NCBI RefSeq assembly: GCF_041687215.1
Contig: NZ_JAWLCI010000003.1
Coordinates: 62,001-126,000 of the forward strand
Length of the DNA stretch: 64,000 nt
Reading direction: 5' to 3'
Origin: Mariniphaga sp041687215
Lineage (GTDB): Bacteria > Bacteroidota > Bacteroidia > Bacteroidales > Prolixibacteraceae
Position numbers and translations under genes: made by a program
Notes under the pieces: model-generated
Seen by the model: the letters and a program-made list of their open reading frames with translations, nothing else
Told to the model about the DNA's origin: nothing
Databases searched by the model: none
Shown here: positions 59,526-64,000 of the stretch, piece after piece
How positions within the stretch are numbered: position 1 is the stretch's first letter
Layout of the letters: each line of letters opens with the position of its first letter

Positions 59526-60302
59526 TTATATTTGACTGAAATCCATTGGTGTCAGGAATATTTTTTTCACTTTGCTAACTGTATCAGCATATTCTGGCTT
59601 TGTTCGCATAGTTTTCCACTCTTCGCTTGCACCAAATTTAGCCCAGTTTGCAGTTCTTTCGTCCATGTCTTTAAACCACAACATGTAAGTTAATGCCGGC
59701 ATAAATCGTCCGGCAACGAGTTCACCAAAAAATACCGGATGCAAACCTACCTTTTCAAACAGTGGAAGCTCCTCCACATTAAACATTTTTACTTTCCGTC
59801 GGAATGCGTCTTCATTATAGCTCTCATAAGTTCGCAGCTCTAAAAGTCCCCGGCTTTTATCGGGTGTTTTTAACTGCGGAATGCTATCGAAAGCTTCCAT
59901 CAAAAAAGTTTCGTAGCGCTCAAACACCGGTTGACTGGCCGGAAGATCGAAATAAGTTTTTGCCGCATCCAGGTATGTTTTGTCGTTTTTCATGGCCTGA
60001 ACAGCATCCCAGAAATCGGCCGGGCTTTTATGCGCATGAAGAATGTATAGTTTTGGCGGATCTTCCAGACTGTATTCGCCGAAAGCTCCAACTTTTGCAC
60101 CCCGTTTATTTAAAAAGGGAATAACAGCCTCGGTGTAATAATTTTTTAACTGGTTTACGCCGCCGCCTCCGGCAAATTGGTAAACTTTCAATTCGTAAAA
60201 ATCTTTTTCAGGAGGTGGAACAGAACCGGCACTCAAATTACCGGTTGCAAAGGCAGCTCCTGTAGCTGCCGCTGATTTTTTCAAAAATGATCTTCTTTCC
60301 AT
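59526..60302 (-). CDS. NIPSNAP-family protein with Tat-type signal
   Basis: A 258-residue protein, first gene of the operon. N-terminal ERRSFLKKS followed by an Ala/Gly-rich hydrophobic stretch is a Tat-type signal. Two NIPSNAP-like ferredoxin-fold units follow (about 35-135: FYELKVYQFAGGGGVNQLKNYY; about 155-258: LLELRTYESYNEDAFRRK, read in parts). The family has no firm enzymatic role. Tat export implies folding, or cofactor loading, before export. It is 20 bases upstream of the M14 pseudoenzyme gene. Confidence 0.83.
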   Translation of the reverse strand: MERRSFLKKSAAATGAAFATGNLSAGSVPPPEKDFYELKVYQFAGGGGVNQLKNYYTEAVIPFLNKRGAKVGAFGEYSLEDPPKLYILHAHKSPADFWDAVQAMKNDKTYLDAAKTYFDLPASQPVFERYETFLMEAFDSIPQLKTPDKSRGLLELRTYESYNEDAFRRKVKMFNVEELPLFEKVGLHPVFFGELVAGRFMPALTYMLWFKDMDERTANWAKFGASEEWKTMRTKPEYADTVSKVKKIFLTPMDFSQI

Positions 60303-60512
60303 TATTAAGGTTTTTTTATTGATGGCAATATACTAATTATTGTTCTTAATGCTGTTTATGTGGTTTCAACAATTTTGTATTCTGAAGAATTTGAAAGTAA
60401 AATGGCACAGGTTTTGAATTTTAGCAACCGGCAAAAATAAATGCGAATTTGAAAAACGAATAAATAATATACTTCAGAAATAAAATTAACGTTCTAAATA
60501 AAATTTGAAGCC

Positions 60513-61106
60513 ATGAAAAAGTTCATCATTTCAATGTTTTTTTTGTTACCACTTGTGATAACAGCACAACCTTTTCTGACTGCAGGAATTAAGGGCGGGA
60601 TAAACAGTTCGAAGGTTACATTCAGGAAAAGTGAATTTACTTCCGAATCGATTTTGAAAACTCATGTAGGTGCATTTGCCCGTGTAGGTTATGGCAATGT
60701 TTATCTTCAGCCCGAATTGTATTTTAGCGCCAAAGGGGGTGAAGTGCTGGAAAAGGGTCCAAATATATCGGAACGTATAACCAGATTTGATTTAAACAAT
60801 GTTGATGTTCCATTGCTTTTAGGGATTAATATTGTTAATGGCGAAAGATCAAATTTGCACATTATTGCCGGACCGGTTTTTAGCTTTTTGGCAAGTAAGA
60901 ATATTGAGGATCATGATGATTTTTCCAAAGAGTATCTGAAAGATCATTATTATGGGTATCAATATGGAGTTGGGATTGATTTTTGGAATTTCTTTCTGGA
61001 TGCCCGTATGGAGCATGGAGCAAACAATCTTTATTCTTACCCCACCGAGAATCTAAGCGGTAAAAACCAGACCTTTATGATTACTCTTGGATTTAAAATC
61101 TTATAA
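60513..61106 (+). CDS. Outer-membrane beta-barrel (porin-like) protein
   Basis: A 197-residue protein with signal peptide (FIISMFFLLPLVITAQ) and an eight-strand barrel pattern: FLTAGIKGGINSSKV, VGAFARVGYGNVYLQPELYFSAKGGEV, VDVPLLLGINIV, YGYQYGVGIDFWNFFLDARMEHG, ending in FMITLGFKIL with an aliphatic last residue. It fits the OMP_b-brl_2/PorT-like small-barrel family. No partner gene is evident; it is divergent from the NIPSNAP operon and convergent with the FGE gene. Confidence 0.85.
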   Translation: MKKFIISMFFLLPLVITAQPFLTAGIKGGINSSKVTFRKSEFTSESILKTHVGAFARVGYGNVYLQPELYFSAKGGEVLEKGPNISERITRFDLNNVDVPLLLGINIVNGERSNLHIIAGPVFSFLASKNIEDHDDFSKEYLKDHYYGYQYGVGIDFWNFFLDARMEHGANNLYSYPTENLSGKNQTFMITLGFKIL

Positions 61107-61162
61107 TCAGGTCATTCTTTTTCCCAACCTTTAAGAGATTTGGAGTGATTATTCAGGAATTG

Positions 61163-62320
61163 TTATTCGGCTGAAACAACACACCGGAACCCCAGGTGAG
61201 ACATACCGGTGTCTTCGGTACTTTTCATGCGGGCAGCAGCCCGGTACCCCGAACAATACGAATCATTACAAAGAAATGAACCGCCCCTGATTACCCTTTT
61301 TTGCACATTAGGTTCCATGGGGTCGTAACTAGTTGAAGGTCCGGTCGGATTATCTGCAACTTCCTCTGGATTAAATGTTTTATAATATTCATGATGATAC
61401 AAATCGGCGCACCATTCCCATACATTACCGGCCATATCATATAATCCATATTCGTTTGGTGCATACTGTTTTACCGGAGACAAAAGCTCATATCCATCGC
61501 GTGCAGAGTTGTAAACCGGAAATTCGCCGTCCCAGCTATTTGTCTTTGGTGCTCCTTCATTCACCCGTTCAAAACCCCAGGCATAAACGTAATCGTCGTG
61601 GCCGCCACGGGCTGCATATTCCCATTCGGCTTCAGTAGGTAATCTTTTTCCAGCCCATTTTGCGTATGCATTGGCATCTTCCCAACTTACATGCACCACC
61701 GGGTAATTTTCAATTCCTTTAATGCTGCTTCCCCTGCCATGCGGATGTTTCCAGCTTGCTCCGCGAATCCATGTCCACCATTGCGAAACATCATTCAGGT
61801 CTACACGATGTGCCGGTGGAGAGAAAACAAGAGAAGAAGCCATTAATAAACTATCGTCGGGTTTTGGTGTTCCGGGCGGAAGTTGTTTCCGGAATTCATT
61901 CCAGTCAATGTCTTTTTCGGCAGTGGTAACATACCCGGTTTCTTCCACAAATTTCTGAAACTGGGCATTGGTTACAGGGTGGGGGTCCATAAAAAAGCTG
62001 TTCACTTTTACGGGGTGAACGGGGTATTCGTCTTCCCGCGCAAATTGCGCATCGCGGGCTCCCATATTAAATACACCGCCTGGAATAAAAAGCATTTCTT
62101 CCAAAGCCGGATTTGTTTTTTTTAAAGAATCAATATTTACTGTTAAAACGCTGTTGGTGGTTGTTAATGAACCATTAAACCGATCGGGAACCGCGCTGAC
62201 ACAACATTCTTGTGACTGCACATTTGCTTCTTGGGTTGATTTATTATTGTCATTCTTTTTTGAAGACTGGCAGGAAAATATAAGAATCAAGGGAAAAATG
62301 GAGAATATATTTTTTATCAT
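61163..62320 (-). CDS. Formylglycine-generating enzyme-type lipoprotein (sulfatase-modifying factor)
   Basis: A 385-residue lipoprotein (lipobox LIFSC) starting at 62320 or, 12 bases earlier, at 62332. The FGE-sulfatase domain is complete: GGVFNMGARDAQFAREDE, HPVTNAQFQKFVEETGY, WWTWIRGASWKHP, VVHVSWEDANAYAKWAGKRLPTEAEWEYAARGG, GNVWEWC, and the copper-binding cysteine pair in SFLCNDSYCSGYR, followed by HLGFRC. Both Cys are present as in true aerobic FGEs, so it may convert a sulfatase Cys to formylglycine. No sulfatase gene lies in the window. Envelope location means substrates would be modified after Sec export. Confidence 0.9.
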   Translation of the reverse strand: MIKNIFSIFPLILIFSCQSSKKNDNNKSTQEANVQSQECCVSAVPDRFNGSLTTTNSVLTVNIDSLKKTNPALEEMLFIPGGVFNMGARDAQFAREDEYPVHPVKVNSFFMDPHPVTNAQFQKFVEETGYVTTAEKDIDWNEFRKQLPPGTPKPDDSLLMASSLVFSPPAHRVDLNDVSQWWTWIRGASWKHPHGRGSSIKGIENYPVVHVSWEDANAYAKWAGKRLPTEAEWEYAARGGHDDYVYAWGFERVNEGAPKTNSWDGEFPVYNSARDGYELLSPVKQYAPNEYGLYDMAGNVWEWCADLYHHEYYKTFNPEEVADNPTGPSTSYDPMEPNVQKRVIRGGSFLCNDSYCSGYRAAARMKSTEDTGMSHLGFRCVVSAE

Positions 62321-62418
62321 TTTGAAAGGCATATTATCAATCTGAAATAAAAATTTTGATTTAAAGATGTTTTATTCTTTTTTAATTTCAAAATAATTGA
62401 AATATTTTCATTAAGATT

Positions 62419-62685
62419 TTACTGATGATTTCCCGGATCGGATTGGTTTTTTTTAAACCAGTTCACCGGATTAAGTTGTTTTTTATACCGGGTAAATAAT
62501 TCTTTTCCAACGAGTAACCCGCCCGACCAAAACACAATTTCCATGAGGATCAAACTCACAGTTGACCCTATCACTTTGGTTTTAGTTGGTAAATCGGAAA
62601 GTGGAATGAGTAGGGTGGCCGCAAAAAATACCCCTGAAAAAATCATTAAAAATATACCTAGTTTAATTTGCCAGTTCTTTTTCAT
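62419..62685 (-). CDS. Small two-helix membrane protein ('transporter suffix'-like)
   Basis: An 88-residue protein with two transmembrane helices (about 9-28 and 39-58) and a basic C-terminal end (KELFTRYKKQLNPVNWFKKN). This pattern resembles small proteins annotated as transporter-suffix-domain proteins, which have no assigned function. It lies between FGE and GH20 genes on the same strand with gaps of 98 and 58 bases. Confidence 0.6.
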   Translation of the reverse strand: MKKNWQIKLGIFLMIFSGVFFAATLLIPLSDLPTKTKVIGSTVSLILMEIVFWSGGLLVGKELFTRYKKQLNPVNWFKKNQSDPGNHQ

Positions 62686-62743
62686 TCAAAATTGATGTCA
62701 AATTTCTGTCAATAATAACCGGAAAACGAAACTATTGTTCTGC

Positions 62744-64000
62744 TTAAAAAGTTACCTGCGGTTCAGGGGTGGACTCCGGTTCAAAAAGATTAAAATAATA
62801 AATGCCCTTCGATTCGAAATAATTTATCATTGGTTTTAACCGTGTTTTAAAATTGTTGTAATTTTTTACTTCAGGGATGGTCCAGGCTGCCTCGGCAAGC
62901 ACAGAAAGCCTGGGATGAATCATGAAATCGAATTGTTGGTTATCTGAAAATTGTTCCGTCCACAGGTTTGCCTGAATCCCAATAATTTGTTCATAATGTG
63001 TTGAAAATCCGGGTAAAGTGTCGGGTGGAAATTGATAAACCAGTTCGGGCGGACTGAAAGCTCCGGCCCAACGTCGGCCAGTTTTATGCGATTCGTGCTG
63101 AACAAAATCGAAATACAACGGAATTCTTGGACAAAGCACCGTAGAAAAGTTTTGGTTGAGCGCTGCCTCAAGTTTTTCGGGTAAATTGTGCCTCCACCAC
63201 ATTACCAGCGAATTTTCAGGACTCAATCCGTGATCGACAATTTCGTCCCAGCCAATAACTGTTTTTCCCAGCATTTGAATCGAATCGGCCATTCGGTGCA
63301 CAAAATAACTTTCAACTTCTTTTAAGTCGCTGAAATGATGCTGTTTCATCAAACGTTGCACATCAGAATTCGTGTTCCAGCTTTCGTTGCCAAAATGCAC
63401 TTCATCTCCGCCCAAATGAATGTACCTGGAAGGGAAAAGCGCGGCAACTTCTCTAAGAATGTCGGTTAGATAAGCGTATGTTTCTTCCTTTCCCGGATTA
63501 AACGTAAATTCCGGATACCTTTCAGAACCGCCTCCTGAAAACTCAGGATAAGCCCGGTTGGCAGCGGCTGCATGTCCCGGCATATCAATTTCAGGGATAA
63601 TTTCGATATTTCGTTCAGCAGCATATTCCACAATTTCCTTAATTTCATCCTGCGTGTAAAATGCAGCAGGAGCATCCGGATTTGAATGATTTCCGATTCC
63701 ACCAACTTCGGTTAATTTTGGGTACTTTTTTATTTCGATTCGCCAACCCGGCACATCGGTTAAGTGCCAGTGAAAGATGTTAAGTTTGTGCAATGCCATT
63801 AAATCGAGTAATTCCTTTACTTTTTGGGCTCCAAAAAAATGACGCGATTCGTCGAGCATAATTCCACGCCACTTAAAACGCGGTTGATCCCTGAGGGTAA
63901 TAACCGAAATCTCAAGACTACCATTTTCTGATTCAGCAAAAAGCAGTATTTGCCTCAAAGTTTGCAGCCCGTTAAAAATGCCCTCCACCGAATTGGCTTT
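62744..64000 (-). CDS. GH20 beta-N-acetylhexosaminidase (5' end beyond window)
   Basis: The open frame runs off the right edge, so the N terminus (signal peptide and first part of the GH20b domain) is missing; about 418 residues are visible. Landmarks are SVEGIFNGLQTLRQIL, FKWRGIMLDESRHFF, LNIFHWHLTDVPGWRIEIKKYP, PEIDMPGHAAAA, the catalytic Asp-Glu pair in IHLGGDEVHFG, VIGWDEI and VLCPRIPLYFD. It removes terminal GlcNAc or GalNAc from chitin fragments, host glycans or glycosaminoglycans by substrate-assisted catalysis. The downstream small membrane protein and FGE genes may be co-transcribed, which fits use of sulfated amino-sugar glycans. Confidence 0.93.
   Translation of the reverse strand, partial: KANSVEGIFNGLQTLRQILLFAESENGSLEISVITLRDQPRFKWRGIMLDESRHFFGAQKVKELLDLMALHKLNIFHWHLTDVPGWRIEIKKYPKLTEVGGIGNHSNPDAPAAFYTQDEIKEIVEYAAERNIEIIPEIDMPGHAAAANRAYPEFSGGGSERYPEFTFNPGKEETYAYLTDILREVAALFPSRYIHLGGDEVHFGNESWNTNSDVQRLMKQHHFSDLKEVESYFVHRMADSIQMLGKTVIGWDEIVDHGLSPENSLVMWWRHNLPEKLEAALNQNFSTVLCPRIPLYFDFVQHESHKTGRRWAGAFSPPELVYQFPPDTLPGFSTHYEQIIGIQANLWTEQFSDNQQFDFMIHPRLSVLAEAAWTIPEVKNYNNFKTRLKPMINYFESKGIYYFNLFEPESTPEPQVTF

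Noticed and set aside
1..64000. tRNA genes, prophage or complete insertion sequence
   Set aside because: I saw no cloverleaf with a T-arm GTTCGAATC-type motif, no integrase or transposase reading frame and no phage structural genes.

Overview
The window reads as a chromosomal segment of a free-living, polysaccharide-degrading Bacteroidota (my inference: a Bacteroidales/Marinilabiliales-type organism). The evidence is: several secreted proteins ending in a type IX secretion (T9SS) sorting domain; many lipoproteins and TonB-dependent receptors; SusD-independent glycan and protein hydrolases; and promoters of the Bacteroidota type (TTTG, about 20 bases, TAnnTTTG) rather than E. coli type. There is no phage, no complete insertion sequence, no CRISPR array and no tRNA that I can see.

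Layout. 0.1-4.1 kb (minus strand): PepD dipeptidase, a two-domain alpha/beta hydrolase and a DinB-fold protein. 4.3-9.5 kb: a LytS-like hybrid sensor kinase, QueA, a Smr-domain protein, the RNase P RNA gene and a YbaK-type editing protein. 9.7-17.3 kb (minus): a PsiE-like membrane protein and a secreted cellulose-type cluster (two GH5 enzymes, one with a CBM6-like domain, and a 1330-residue lamin-tail/repeat protein). 17.9-23.3 kb: secA, lgt and a lipoprotein of the agmatine/peptidylarginine deiminase family. 23.4-25.7 kb (minus): a TonB receptor with a CxxC in its plug. 25.8-32.4 kb: a cobalamin riboswitch followed by a four-gene B12-capture operon (surface protein with a transcobalamin-like domain, BtuB-like receptor, BtuG-like propeller lipoprotein, DUF4465 protein). 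32.5-36.6 kb: SlyD, AroC, a UPF0251 regulator, a PepSY-type membrane protein, an OB-fold lipoprotein and MsrB. 36.7-37.1 kb: an antitoxin with a deleted PIN toxin remnant. 37.6-41.4 kb (minus): a probable murein-peptide set (transglutaminase-like lipoprotein, NlpC/P60 lipoprotein, dipeptide epimerase). 41.5-45.7 kb: TruC, an S9 peptidase and a DUF4252 lipoprotein. 45.8-49.9 kb (minus): a Pif1-like helicase, an ATP-cone/PD-(D/E)XK nuclease and an unknown protein. 50.4-52.1 kb: an M28 peptidase. 52.1-60.3 kb (minus): a six-gene operon (NIPSNAP protein, dead and live M14 carboxypeptidases, medium-chain dehydrogenase, bicupin, DUF5060 glycosidase). 60.5-64 kb: an outer-membrane barrel, a formylglycine-generating enzyme, a small membrane protein and a GH20 hexosaminidase cut by the window end.

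The most rewarding places are the B12 operon; the nuclease/unknown two-gene cassette; the paired live and dead M14 peptidases; a textbook REP pair with covarying stems between two convergent genes; a second, unrelated nested inverted repeat at 50.1 kb; and perfect palindromes sitting in the peripheral helices of both the RNase P RNA and the B12 riboswitch. Functions are from motif reading only; no database search was possible.
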